DNA of 13,080 bases from positions 1 through 13,080 of the forward strand of contig CALFDJ010000059.1 in assembly GCA_937950325.1 (NCBI GenBank). The letters run 5' to 3'. The position numbers and the translations under genes are program-made. The notes beneath the pieces were generated by a model that was not told where the DNA came from, made no database searches, and saw only the letters and a list, made by a program, of their open reading frames with translations. This stretch comes from an uncultured Collinsella sp. Lineage in GTDB: Bacteria > Actinomycetota > Coriobacteriia > Coriobacteriales > Coriobacteriaceae. Of the stretch, positions 1 through 7,263 are shown in pieces. Every line of letters begins with the position of its first letter. The stretch's first letter is position 1.

Positions 1-400
1 AGATGATGACCAGCGTGCGATGGGGATCGCAGATGGTGAGCATCTCGCGCACGCGCACGGGCGAGTCGGAGTCCAACGTGCGGAACTTCACGCGGTTGGA
101 ATCGTGCTTGTTGTACTTCGTGATGGTCATGGGCGCCTGAGTGGAGCCGCCCTGACCGATAAGCAGAATCGTATCGAGACCCGCTTCCACCACTTCGTCG
201 GCAAAAGCCTGGATGGCGTCCATGTCGCACAGCGGACTCGTGGCCAGATCGGCCCATCCCATGTAGTCGCTCGCGCAAGCTTGCGCCTCGGGGGAGAAAT
301 CGTACAGCGTGGCGTCCTTGGCGTGAATGCGGCTTGCTGCACGAGCTTTCACCAGGGTCTTTGCCGCCGGATACAGCTTCTCAACGTCAACGGAGAGCAT
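1..400 (-). CDS. pgi: Glucose-6-phosphate isomerase, N-terminal part (3' end beyond the window)
   Basis: This is the first 133 codons of a glycolytic enzyme that interconverts glucose-6-phosphate and fructose-6-phosphate in the cytoplasm. The translation begins MLSVDVEKLYPAAK. It carries the sugar-isomerase (SIS) start of the family: a beta strand and glycine loop, TILLIGQGGSTQAP (about residues 85-98), followed by LDSDSP and the LTICDPHRTLVII strand that normally leads into the SSKSGGT phosphate loop, which lies outside the window. The ATG at 400 is chosen because AGAAGAGGAG sits 5-6 nt upstream on the minus strand. The gene follows the LytTR regulator terminator and has its own candidate extended -10 promoter and a leader hairpin. 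The missing C-terminus (active-site Glu/His/Lys) prevents a check of catalytic residues. An SIS-domain isomerase is near certain; pgi is recognised from the motif order and not from a search. Confidence 0.83.
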   Translation of the reverse strand, partial: MLSVDVEKLYPAAKTLVKARAASRIHAKDATLYDFSPEAQACASDYMGWADLATSPLCDMDAIQAFADEVVEAGLDTILLIGQGGSTQAPMTITKYNKHDSNRVKFRTLDSDSPVRVREMLTICDPHRTLVII

Positions 401-451
401 GGCGCTCCTCTTCTCTCTGGGCAATTTCCGCCAGCCAGCAGAATTGCAAAC

Positions 452-479
452 GAGCCCCGTACGCGCTGCACTGGGGCTC
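452..479 (-). promoter_or_regulatory. Hairpin in the pgi leader, possible attenuator
   Basis: On the minus strand, GAGCCCC (479-473) and GGGGCTC (458-452) form a perfect 7-bp stem with a 14-nt loop, followed by GTTTGC. It lies between the candidate pgi promoter (503-511) and the ATG at 400, so it would be in the 5' leader RNA. Its 3' arm plus tail, GGGGCTCGTTT, is identical to the 3' arm and tail of the terminator at 562-590. The T run is short, so termination may be partial. It could also be only an mRNA-stability hairpin. Confidence 0.45.
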
Positions 480-502
480 CTCCTCGTTAATCTAGTGGAA
501 AT

Positions 503-511
503 ATTCTAGCA
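503..511 (-). promoter_or_regulatory. pgi: Candidate extended -10 promoter for pgi
   Basis: The minus strand reads TGCTAGAAT, matching the extended -10 form TGnTATAAT with one mismatch in the hexamer. No good -35 is seen 16-18 bp upstream, which is tolerated by extended -10 promoters. The predicted start near 496 gives a leader of about 95 nt that includes the hairpin at 452-479. The rest of the 401-616 gap holds only this leader and the upstream gene's terminator. Confidence 0.4.
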
Positions 512-561
512 AACGCCACCAAAACGCGCCCACATCCCCACAACCCTATGGCGGTTCTGTG

Positions 562-590
562 AACGAAACGAGCCCCTGGGCGGGGCTCGT
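562..590 (-). terminator. Intrinsic terminator after the first LytTR regulator gene
   Basis: ACGAGCCCC and GGGGCTCGT (590-582 and 576-568 read on the minus strand) form a perfect 9-bp stem with a 5-nt loop, followed by a mixed T-rich tail (TTTCGTTC). It starts 26 nt after the stop of the response regulator, in the right orientation to end the glycosyltransferase-kinase-regulator transcript. The tail is weaker than in a textbook terminator. Confidence 0.7.
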
Positions 591-616
591 CAGCGCATCA
601 TTCAGAGCGAAGCGTC

Positions 617-1333
617 CTACAGGTTCAGCGCCTTTTTCAGGGAGCTGACGCGGCGGCGCGAAACGGGAATCTTCTCCTCCACGCCGTTCAAGGTCAGCAG
701 CAGCGTACCGCCGGAAACGGATTCGATCTCCTCCACCATGGACAGGTTCACCAAATAGCCGCGGTGTACGCGGAAGAACCCGTGGCCATCGAGACGCTTC
801 TCCAGCTGGGCCAGACTCACCGTGGAGAAGTAACGGTCGGTATCGGTCTGCAGGTAAGCGTAGTCATCGCGAGCCATGACGAAACGGATCTTATCGATGC
901 CGATGAGAATCTTCTTGCCGCCCTTTTCCACCGGGATACGCTCGATGGTCACCTTGCTGTCCGTAACCGGCTTGGTGCGTTGCGTGACCTTCTCGATCGC
1001 GCGATCCAAGCGAGCTTCCTCGACCGGCTTCATCAGATAATCGACGGCATCCACGTCGAATGCCTCGACCGCATGGTCACTATACGCAGTCACAAACACG
1101 ATCGCCGGCGGATTTTTGAGCTTATGCAGCGCCTCGGCAAGTTGCAGGCCCGAGGCACCGGGCATCGAGATATCGAGAAACACGACATCCACGCGACTTT
1201 CCATAAGCATCTCGATGGCGGAGCGGACGCTCGACGCCTCCGTGATCGTGCCGATCTTGCCCGTTTGCTCGAGCAGGAAGCGAAGCTCCGAGCGAGCCGG
1301 CGCCTCATCATCCACAATCATCGCACGCAGCAT
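617..1333 (-). CDS. LytTR-family response regulator (system 1)
   Basis: A cytoplasmic two-component regulator of 238 residues, a normal length for the LytR/AgrA/BtsR type. The N-terminal receiver (about 1-115) has the acidic pair D8-D9, phospho-acceptor D54 in FLDISMPG, T82 in VFVTAY and K102 in LMKP. A linker (about 116-135) leads to a LytTR DNA-binding domain (about 136-238) with the typical FFRVHRGYLVNL and IPVSRRR motifs. The ATG at 1333 is preferred over an upstream TTG at 1354: GAAAGG lies 10 nt before it and the receiver begins directly after. It lies 72 nt after its partner kinase (1406-2737) with no terminator between them, so the two are probably one transcript. It binds DNA as repeats in the known family; its targets are not visible here. 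About 58 of 112 aligned receiver residues match the second regulator (6491-7225), counted by eye. Confidence 0.93.
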   Translation of the reverse strand: MLRAMIVDDEAPARSELRFLLEQTGKIGTITEASSVRSAIEMLMESRVDVVFLDISMPGASGLQLAEALHKLKNPPAIVFVTAYSDHAVEAFDVDAVDYLMKPVEEARLDRAIEKVTQRTKPVTDSKVTIERIPVEKGGKKILIGIDKIRFVMARDDYAYLQTDTDRYFSTVSLAQLEKRLDGHGFFRVHRGYLVNLSMVEEIESVSGGTLLLTLNGVEEKIPVSRRRVSSLKKALNL

Positions 1334-1405
1334 AGGGATAAAACCTTTCGTCAACTAACTACGCCGGGCATCCGTCGCATGACGTTGAGCCCGTAGCCTT
1401 TTATT

Positions 1406-2737
1406 TTACTCTTGAATGTCGAAGATGCTCTCTGACAAATCAAGATGAAGGAGCACTTTGGTGCCCTTGCCCGGCGCCGATTCGACACGCGTATAGGAGT
1501 GCGGCCCATAAAAGCGATGGATGCGCTCCGAAATATTGTGCATGGCCACACCGGCGCCGCCACCCTGGGGAGAGCTGGCGTCGGGACGGGCAGAACGCTC
1601 GTCAAACAGTCTGGCGGCGGTACCCTCATCCATGCCCACGCCATTATCGGCCACGGCAATCAAGATTGCATCCTCGCCGTCTTGGTGAACGGTCACGTCG
1701 ATCCTCAGGGCGTCGTCATCGCCCATACCATAACGTACGGCGTTCTCGACAATCGGCTGGATCACGAACGCCGGCACCAGCGTATCTTCCACGTCCTCGG
1801 ACACATCGAACGTCGCAAGCACGCGGTCCTCGCCAAAGCGGGCCTTCTCAAAGGTAAGGTAGCGCTTGGTCTGTGCGACCTCGCGCGAGACCGGAATAAG
1901 CGATCCCGAGTTGTCGAGCGTGGCACGATAGAACGATGAGAACTCACGAAGCAGTTCGCGGGCCCGCAGCGGGTCGGTGCGCGTAAACGATGCAATGGTG
2001 TTCAGCGTGTTGAACAGGAAGTGCGGGTTAATCTGCGCCTGCAGCGCACGCACCTCGGCGCGCGCCGTGAGTTCCTTTTGCACCTCGAGCTCGTGGATGG
2101 CGAGCTGCGTGGACAAGATCTCGGCAAAGCCCGAGGCAAGCGCGTACTGGGTACGGTCGACGGCGCGCGGGGTCTTGTAGTAGAACTTGAGCGTGCCGAC
2201 GGTACGATCGCCCACCTTGATGGGGGCGATAATGCCGGCGGGAACTTGGTTGTGCGAGCCGTCCGAGCCCACGACATCCACCATACGGTTGAACGACTGC
2301 ACGATGCCATGTTCGATAACGTAGCGTGTGGCAAGCGTGTGGATGGGAGAATCTGGCAGTAGTTTTTCCTCAAACTCTCCCGCACAGGCAAGCACGTTGT
2401 CCTCGTCGGTGATGGCCACCGTCATGGCGCGCGTCTCGGGCAAAATGCGCCGGCACACCAAACGCGCCGACTCCTGCGTCAGACCGCCCTTAATGTCCTC
2501 GAGCATGGCCGAGGCCACCGAGAGCGTCTCCTCGGTGTACTGGGAGCGCACCGAATCGGGATTGAGCGTCAAAAAGATAAAGATGCACAGCAGCGCGCAG
2601 GCAATCACCGTGGCGATCGGCTCGATACCGGTCACCAAGGCAAAAATAAAGTACACCAGCACGCAAATGGCGCAGGCAACGGCAATGATGCGAAAGATTG
2701 ATATTGAACTATCGCGCTGGGCGCGGCGGTCGATCAT
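1406..2737 (-). CDS. LytS-like sensor histidine kinase with two membrane helices (system 1)
   Basis: Membrane sensor kinase of 443 residues. Two hydrophobic helices (about 13-35 and 39-58) are separated by only a few residues, so there is almost no extracellular part. A GAF-like region follows (about 65-215), ending in GTLKFYY and a helix LASGFAEILSTQL that resembles the GAF end of BtsS/LytS proteins. The His-kinase domain (PF06580 type) has the phospho-acceptor H239 in INPHFLFN. The ATPase domain shows N332 in IQPIVENAV, the DNGVGM box near 364-369, and GGGAGVAMHNI. The usual five-helix LytS input domain is absent. The ATG overlaps the stop of the upstream glycosyltransferase as ATGA, with GGAGGGGG just before it, so the two are probably translationally coupled. 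The partner is the LytTR regulator at 617-1333. The signal is unknown; a cytoplasmic or membrane-embedded ligand is an inference from the architecture. Confidence 0.92.
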   Translation of the reverse strand: MIDRRAQRDSSISIFRIIAVACAICVLVYFIFALVTGIEPIATVIACALLCIFIFLTLNPDSVRSQYTEETLSVASAMLEDIKGGLTQESARLVCRRILPETRAMTVAITDEDNVLACAGEFEEKLLPDSPIHTLATRYVIEHGIVQSFNRMVDVVGSDGSHNQVPAGIIAPIKVGDRTVGTLKFYYKTPRAVDRTQYALASGFAEILSTQLAIHELEVQKELTARAEVRALQAQINPHFLFNTLNTIASFTRTDPLRARELLREFSSFYRATLDNSGSLIPVSREVAQTKRYLTFEKARFGEDRVLATFDVSEDVEDTLVPAFVIQPIVENAVRYGMGDDDALRIDVTVHQDGEDAILIAVADNGVGMDEGTAARLFDERSARPDASSPQGGGAGVAMHNISERIHRFYGPHSYTRVESAPGKGTKVLLHLDLSESIFDIQE

Positions 2738-3921
2738 TCGGCCCCCTCCAGGATACTGATCAGTTGTGCGTCACGCCAAAGCCCGTCCATGATCTTGGGC
2801 CAAAAGCTCTGGAAACGCAGGTAGCTTGCAGCGTTTTGGCGCGCATAGGCCTTTGCCTCGCCGATACCATGGCGCCAGATGCGCAGGTAGCCCTCATGCT
2901 CGCGGGTAAACACGCTGCGGACCATAGCGGTCTTGCGCACGCGGTCGTCGAGCTCGCGCGAAATCCACGGGCCCGGGTAGGGCATGAGCGATGCCGCCGT
3001 AACGGGAATGAGCTCCTTTTGATGCGCGGCGAATGTCAACTTGGCCCGCTCGTAGTACCAACGGTATACATCCTGCATAAAGCGCGGTGAGCGCTTTTCG
3101 GACTCCGGAGGCAGATGGCGCACGGTCCACTCGTTATCGAACCACACGTCGTAGCCAAACATGCGCATGTTAAAGAGGTAATCCAAGTCCTCGCCGCGGG
3201 TGATAAACGGGTCAAAGGCCACACGCGTAAAGGCGCGGGCATGCAGGGCCATCAGGCCGCCGCACACGTAGTTGGAGCGCGAGATGCGGGTGCCCGAGAG
3301 CGCCTTTTTCATCCAACGGTTGAACTCGATGCGCTTGGTCCACCAACGATGGCAGATGCCCGCCTTGTCCGTGGGAGCCAGCGGCGAGCCGTCGCGATCG
3401 TAGAAATAGCCGCTCTTGACCAAGATCGGCAAGCCCTGACGCGTCTGCTGCCCCAACGCATAGGTCGCGCGCTTCATAAAGTCGGCGTCGATGACAGTCT
3501 CATCGTCATCCAAAAAGATAACCGCGTCATGCCCCAGCACAGCGGCGCAGGCTAGCCCCATATTGCGGATGGCACCGTAGCCTCGCAGGCTCACGCACTC
3601 GCCCGAACCCTTGGGCGCGATCTGAGCAACCCGGTCTGCGATGCGCGAGGCCTGGGTGTTGGTGACAACGGTGACCTTGAGCGTGGGATGCGCGTCGACA
3701 ATCTCGTGCACGCGCAGCGACACATCGGCTGTGGCAGAAACGGGACAGACCACCAAAAGGATGATGCGCGGGATGTCACGTACCTGCTCAAGCGAGGCCA
3801 GGCAGCGGTCGAGTTCGGGATTGTCGGCGTTGAGTCGCGTCGAATGGTCATAGGTGCCAGGGGCGTTTGCGCAAGCGTCATCGCCCGCCCAATACGTTGG
3901 AATCACGACCGTGGCGTTCAT
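2734..3921 (-). CDS. Family 2 (GT-A) glycosyltransferase
   Basis: A 395-residue enzyme expected to transfer a sugar from a nucleotide-sugar donor, cytoplasmic or peripheral since no membrane helix is seen. It opens with the GT-A start TVVIPTYW (residues 4-11), has GAIRNMGL near 116-123, the metal/nucleotide-binding FLDDDETV (D138-D140), a CGG at 220-222 and the acceptor/catalytic-type GED motif (243-245) followed by a conserved-looking H269. The C-terminal 120 residues match nothing I recognise. The ATG at 3921 has GGGAGGGTAAGG directly upstream. It starts 21 nt behind a terminator T run and ends overlapping the histidine kinase start by 4 nt, so it is the first gene of a three-gene unit with system 1. 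Acceptor and product are not readable from sequence; envelope or capsule polysaccharide is a guess from family and context. Confidence 0.85.
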   Translation of the reverse strand: MNATVVIPTYWAGDDACANAPGTYDHSTRLNADNPELDRCLASLEQVRDIPRIILLVVCPVSATADVSLRVHEIVDAHPTLKVTVVTNTQASRIADRVAQIAPKGSGECVSLRGYGAIRNMGLACAAVLGHDAVIFLDDDETVIDADFMKRATYALGQQTRQGLPILVKSGYFYDRDGSPLAPTDKAGICHRWWTKRIEFNRWMKKALSGTRISRSNYVCGGLMALHARAFTRVAFDPFITRGEDLDYLFNMRMFGYDVWFDNEWTVRHLPPESEKRSPRFMQDVYRWYYERAKLTFAAHQKELIPVTAASLMPYPGPWISRELDDRVRKTAMVRSVFTREHEGYLRIWRHGIGEAKAYARQNAASYLRFQSFWPKIMDGLWRDAQLISILEGAE

Positions 3922-3940
3922 GCCTTACCCTCCCTGCAAC

Positions 3941-3977
3941 ACAAAAACGGGGCGCCGCCAAACACAGGCGACGCCCC
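3941..3977 (-). terminator. Intrinsic terminator between the MFS and glycosyltransferase genes
   Basis: On the minus strand the arms 3977-3967 and 3959-3949 pair over 11 bp, including one G-U wobble that exists only in the minus-strand RNA. The loop is 7 nt (3960-3966) and is followed by GTTTTTG. This orientation fits termination after the MFS gene (stop at 4093). The glycosyltransferase ATG is only 21 nt further on, leaving no room for a promoter after the terminator. Its expression therefore depends on read-through of this element. Confidence 0.8.
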
Positions 3978-3994
3978 GCGACCTAGCTGATTCC

Positions 3995-4000
3995 ATCATA
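3995..4000 (-). promoter_or_regulatory. Weak candidate -10 box upstream of the glycosyltransferase operon
   Basis: TATGAT on the minus strand matches the -10 consensus in 5 of 6 positions. No clear -35 is seen 16-18 bp upstream. If used, transcription would start near 3988, about 11 nt before the terminator hairpin at 3977-3949, so the RNA would begin with that hairpin. The rest of 3978-4092 holds a small 6-bp hairpin (CGCAAT/ATTGCG) around 4032-4047 and nothing else I recognise. Confidence 0.25.
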
Positions 4001-4092
4001 CCCACTTGGGCAAATCATTGCTCGCAAGTCGCAATGTTTATTGCGGATAACCCCAAAAGAGTACCGTGGACAGGCACAATAGCCGCTCGCTC

Positions 4093-5352
4093 CTATGCGG
4101 CATGCTCTGCCGCCCGAGTCATGCGGGACAGGCGGACCAGCAGCATAAAGCCAACGATCAGCAGCACGCCAATGGAAAGGACGCCCAGCGACGGGTTGCC
4201 GGTCAGCGAGGTGACGACCGACACCAGGAAGGTGCCCATAACGCTTGCATAACGACCAAAGATGTCAAAGAAGCCGTAGTACTCGTTGGACTTTTCCTTG
4301 GGGATAATGCGGCCAAAGTAGCTACGGCTGAGCGCCTGCACGCCGCCCTGGAACAGGCCGACCATAATGGCAAGCACCCAAAACTCAAAGGCGGTCTTTA
4401 GGAAGAACGCGGCGAACAGCACAATGCCCATATAGGCGGCGACTGCCACCAAGATCATGTTGAGCGTGCCCACGCGGCCGGCGAGCTTGCCGTAGATGAT
4501 GGCGGACGGAAAGGCCACGAACTGCGTAACGAGCAGCGCCAGGACCAACTGGGTCGAATCGATGCCCAAGGCCGATCCGTAGCTGGTTGCCATGGAAATG
4601 ACCGTGTGCACACCGTCGATATAGAAGAAGAACGCGATCATGTAGACCAGCACGGTCTTGTTGTGGGCGATCTCGCGCATGGTGTGTCCGACCTCGGAGA
4701 ACACACCGCCCACGATGCGGCCGATAGTGTCCTCAGGACCGCGCTCGCGACCGTACTTTTGCTTATAGGTGCGAATGAGCGGCAGGGTAAAGATGAGCCA
4801 CCAGGCACCAGTGATGATAAACGACAGACGCGTTGCCAGCATGGTAGGGACGCCAAGAGCGGGGCCACCCATGATGAGCGCCAGGCAGATGACGAACGGC
4901 ACGGTGGAACCGATGTAGCCCCAGGCATAGCCCGAGCTGGACACGGCGTCCATGCGCTCGTCGGTGGTAATGTCGGGCAGCATGGCGTCGTAGAACGTCA
5001 TAGAAGAGTTAAGGCCGATGGTGCACAGCACGTACACGGTCAAAAATGCCATGGCGGACATTGGGATAGCCTGCGCCAGGCAAAGCACCAGGCCCGTGAG
5101 GAAGAAGCCCAAGAAGAACTTGATCTTGTTGCCGGCATAGTCGGCAAGCGCGCCCAGAATGGGCATGAGCATGGCGATGACCAGCGAGGCGATCGTCTGC
5201 GCATTGCCCCAGGCGACCACCAGGTCGGCCGAGGAAGCACCGGTATTGATGGCGTTAAAGTAAATGGGCACCACCGAGGTATTGAGCAGCACGAGGGCCG
5301 AATTGCCCACATCATACATAACCCAGTTACGCTCGAGCTTGGTGTATTTCAT
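4093..5352 (-). CDS. MFS transporter, UMF1/Atg22-like family
   Basis: A 419-residue polytopic membrane protein with about 12 hydrophobic helices. Family signs are the start ERNWVMYDVGNSA (residues 7-19), the AFFFYIDGVHTVI motif (about 240-252), and GGVQALSRSYFGRIIP (336-351) followed by EYYGFFDIFGRY (358-369), all typical of the UMF1/vacuole-effluxer-like (Atg22-type) branch of MFS. A basic cytoplasmic loop (about 194-232) splits the two six-helix halves. The ATG at 5352 has GAAGGG 9 nt upstream; a TACGAT at 5399-5394 could be a -10 box but lacks a good -35. It lies 101 bp after the phospholipase-like gene and before a terminator. Substrates of bacterial UMF1 proteins are mostly unknown; amino-acid efflux is known for yeast Atg22 only, so no substrate is assigned. 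Confidence 0.88.
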   Translation of the reverse strand: MKYTKLERNWVMYDVGNSALVLLNTSVVPIYFNAINTGASSADLVVAWGNAQTIASLVIAMLMPILGALADYAGNKIKFFLGFFLTGLVLCLAQAIPMSAMAFLTVYVLCTIGLNSSMTFYDAMLPDITTDERMDAVSSSGYAWGYIGSTVPFVICLALIMGGPALGVPTMLATRLSFIITGAWWLIFTLPLIRTYKQKYGRERGPEDTIGRIVGGVFSEVGHTMREIAHNKTVLVYMIAFFFYIDGVHTVISMATSYGSALGIDSTQLVLALLVTQFVAFPSAIIYGKLAGRVGTLNMILVAVAAYMGIVLFAAFFLKTAFEFWVLAIMVGLFQGGVQALSRSYFGRIIPKEKSNEYYGFFDIFGRYASVMGTFLVSVVTSLTGNPSLGVLSIGVLLIVGFMLLVRLSRMTRAAEHAA

Positions 5353-5453
5353 GGACAGGGACCCTTCGTATTCGCCCGATATGCAGTTAGTTCATCGTAC
5401 CCTAATTGTCCAGAACCGCCGGTAAGGATTCGGCAAAGGGGCACGCACGGGCC

Positions 5454-6398
5454 CTATTCCTCGCGGTCGAACTCCTCATCGGCTTCGAGCACGCGACCGC
5501 TGTAGTTGACGTGACTGGTCACGGCATCCATGTCACCGGTCTCGATAAAACGTGCGACCGTGCACTCGTAATCGACCAGCGCGCGATCAAAGACCTCGGG
5601 GAAACTCTCGTTCGAGACCTCGTCGGTAAAGGGATTCTTCCATGTCAGATAGCCCAAGTTACCGGTGCGCTCGGGCAGCTCCGTCGTCACGCGATGGGCA
5701 AGGCCGTCGAGCAGCGAGTAGTCGTGCACCAAGCCCTCAACCAGCGAGATCGCGCGCGTCTTTACGGAGCCGGCCGGCTCAATCGCGCGGTAAAGTCGCT
5801 GCATATTGGCAACGGCAGCACCGTACTCCCCCGCCGGAATGTCAATGCCGTACACGCGTCCGGCAACATAGCTCATCAGCACGCCGGCCACGCGATTGAT
5901 GCGATCGGTGGTGACGATCTCGCCCGCCGGCGGGTAATCGTCGACCGTAGCGCCGGCGCGTTTAAGCTGCAGCATCAGTACATCCAGGTCGCTCTCGATC
6001 ACGGCATGAACTTGACTGCTCGAATCCTCAAGCTCTGAGTCGGATTCCACAATGCCAAACTGCTGCTCATAGACAAAAGGATGGGCGTTGCGGTCGAGCA
6101 CGTAATGAGACAGCAGGCCCAGCGCAAAGGCACGACCCAAGCTGGCGTCGCGCGGCAGCAGATGCGACACGCCGTCGCGCAGGCACGCAAACTGACGAGA
6201 CATGCGCGACCGATGCATGACCTGCGCCAGCAGCGTGCAGTCGGAAACACGCGGTGTCAGAATGTGAAAGAAAAACGGGTCGGGGCCTTGGTTGCCCAAG
6301 ATAAAGGCAATGCGCTCTTCATCGGACGTGATGACGCCCTGTGGAAGACGGTCGATGCTTTCCTCGCCAAACAGATGATGGGTGATAAGCGCGGGCAT
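5454..6398 (-). CDS. Zn-dependent phospholipase C-like protein, cytoplasmic
   Basis: A 314-residue protein of the zinc-dependent phospholipase C-like family (PF00882 type). The N-terminus ALITHHLFGE is typical of the family, followed by GNQGPDPFFFH (D40, H45), GLLSHYVLDRNAHPF with H98xxxD102 and H106, and QVHAVIESDLD with H131xxxE135. These map in order onto the zinc ligands of clostridial alpha-toxin as remembered (D56, H68, H126xxxD130, H136, H148xxxE152), so metal binding looks intact. Unlike the toxins it has no signal peptide, so it probably acts in the cytoplasm or on the inner membrane face. The ATG at 6398 is chosen for AAAGGA 6-7 nt upstream; a GTG at 6428 in frame has none. The C-terminal third (about 190-314) is unassigned and very acidic at the end. 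It follows LytTR system 2 by 92 nt. The substrate is unknown; lipid hydrolysis is not demonstrated for this subgroup. Confidence 0.82.
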   Translation of the reverse strand: MPALITHHLFGEESIDRLPQGVITSDEERIAFILGNQGPDPFFFHILTPRVSDCTLLAQVMHRSRMSRQFACLRDGVSHLLPRDASLGRAFALGLLSHYVLDRNAHPFVYEQQFGIVESDSELEDSSSQVHAVIESDLDVLMLQLKRAGATVDDYPPAGEIVTTDRINRVAGVLMSYVAGRVYGIDIPAGEYGAAVANMQRLYRAIEPAGSVKTRAISLVEGLVHDYSLLDGLAHRVTTELPERTGNLGYLTWKNPFTDEVSNESFPEVFDRALVDYECTVARFIETGDMDAVTSHVNYSGRVLEADEEFDREE

Positions 6399-6430
6399 AA
6401 TGATCCTTTCGATTTCATTCGATGCCACCC

Positions 6431-6457
6431 ATTATGCCCACCGCGCGCCCATGCCAA
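6431..6457 (-). promoter_or_regulatory. Weak candidate promoter for the phospholipase C-like gene
   Basis: TTGGCA (6457-6452) and CATAAT (6436-6431) on the minus strand each match the sigma-A consensus in 5 of 6 positions, but the spacer is 15 bp, shorter than the preferred 17. The predicted start is about 25 nt upstream of the ATG. The gene may instead be co-transcribed with system 2; no terminator is evident in the gap between them. Confidence 0.28.
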
Positions 6458-6490
6458 ACCTGCGATGGTAAACGACGGCACGCAGACCGT

Positions 6491-7225
6491 CTACGCAAGC
6501 CCCAAGTGTGCTTTAACCTCGGCAGCGCGACGGCGGGACACGGGCACCGTCGAGGTTACGCGATCGAGTCTGAGCTCCATAAGACCCGTGGAACCGATCT
6601 CGACATTGTGCACGTCTTCCAAATTGACCAGATAGCTGCGATGAACGCGAATAAAGCCCTCGGAGACCAAGCGACGCTCGAGCGAAGAGATCGACTCATT
6701 GATCAGGTACGTTCCCTCGGCGCAGATGGCGTTGCAAAAATCGGCGCGCGCCTCAAAGTAGCAGACGTCTGCGGCGGGAATGAACACCTTTTTGCCCCCG
6801 CGGTCCACCGTCAGACGCAAAGGCTGGCGCGGAGCGTGGATAACACGACGGGCACCCAAGGCTGCCTCGATCTTGTCGAGTGCCTTTGACAGGCGTGCGT
6901 CCTCGACCGGCTTGACGACATAGTCGACCGCATCGAGGTTATACGCATCGGCGGCAAACTCGGCAAACGCCGTCACAAACACAACCACCGGCGGCGTCTT
7001 TAGGTTCTGCAGCGTCTCGGCAAGCTCAATTCCCGAGCGGCCGGGCATCGTGATGTCCAAAAACAACACGTTGGGCTTGTTCGAGAGAATCGACTCCACG
7101 GCCTCGGTGACATTGCCCGCCTCGGCAATCTGGCCCACACGCGTATCCTTTTCCAACAGATAGCGTAGCTCAGCCCTAATGGGAGGTTCGTCATCAACCA
7201 CCAAGATGTTCCAGCCTTCGGACAT
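6491..7225 (-). CDS. LytTR-family response regulator (system 2)
   Basis: A 244-residue cytoplasmic regulator. The receiver (about 1-118) has D11-D12, phospho-acceptor D57 in FLDITMPG, a VFVTAF strand with the conserved Thr, and the Lys in VVKP. The LytTR DNA-binding domain (about 140-244) carries FIRVHRSYLVNL and VPVSRRR, near identical to the first regulator at 617-1333. The ATG at 7225 has AGAGGGGAAG about 6 nt upstream, and it lies 38 nt after the kinase stop, so the two are one transcript. Downstream, the phospholipase-like gene begins 92 nt later. A 9-of-9 match to the remembered LytTR half-site consensus lies upstream of the kinase gene (8755-8763), which would fit autoregulation, but a single half-site of this degeneracy is weak evidence. 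Confidence 0.93.
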   Translation of the reverse strand: MSEGWNILVVDDEPPIRAELRYLLEKDTRVGQIAEAGNVTEAVESILSNKPNVLFLDITMPGRSGIELAETLQNLKTPPVVVFVTAFAEFAADAYNLDAVDYVVKPVEDARLSKALDKIEAALGARRVIHAPRQPLRLTVDRGGKKVFIPAADVCYFEARADFCNAICAEGTYLINESISSLERRLVSEGFIRVHRSYLVNLEDVHNVEIGSTGLMELRLDRVTSTVPVSRRRAAEVKAHLGLA

Positions 7226-7263
7226 ATGTGCTTCCCCTCTTTTTCTCTCAATCCAACCGCGTG

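Noticed and set aside
1334..1405. Possible separate promoter or terminator between kinase and regulator of system 1
   Set aside because: The 72-bp gap has AT-rich sequence but no stable hairpin and no -35/-10 pair, so co-transcription is the simpler reading.
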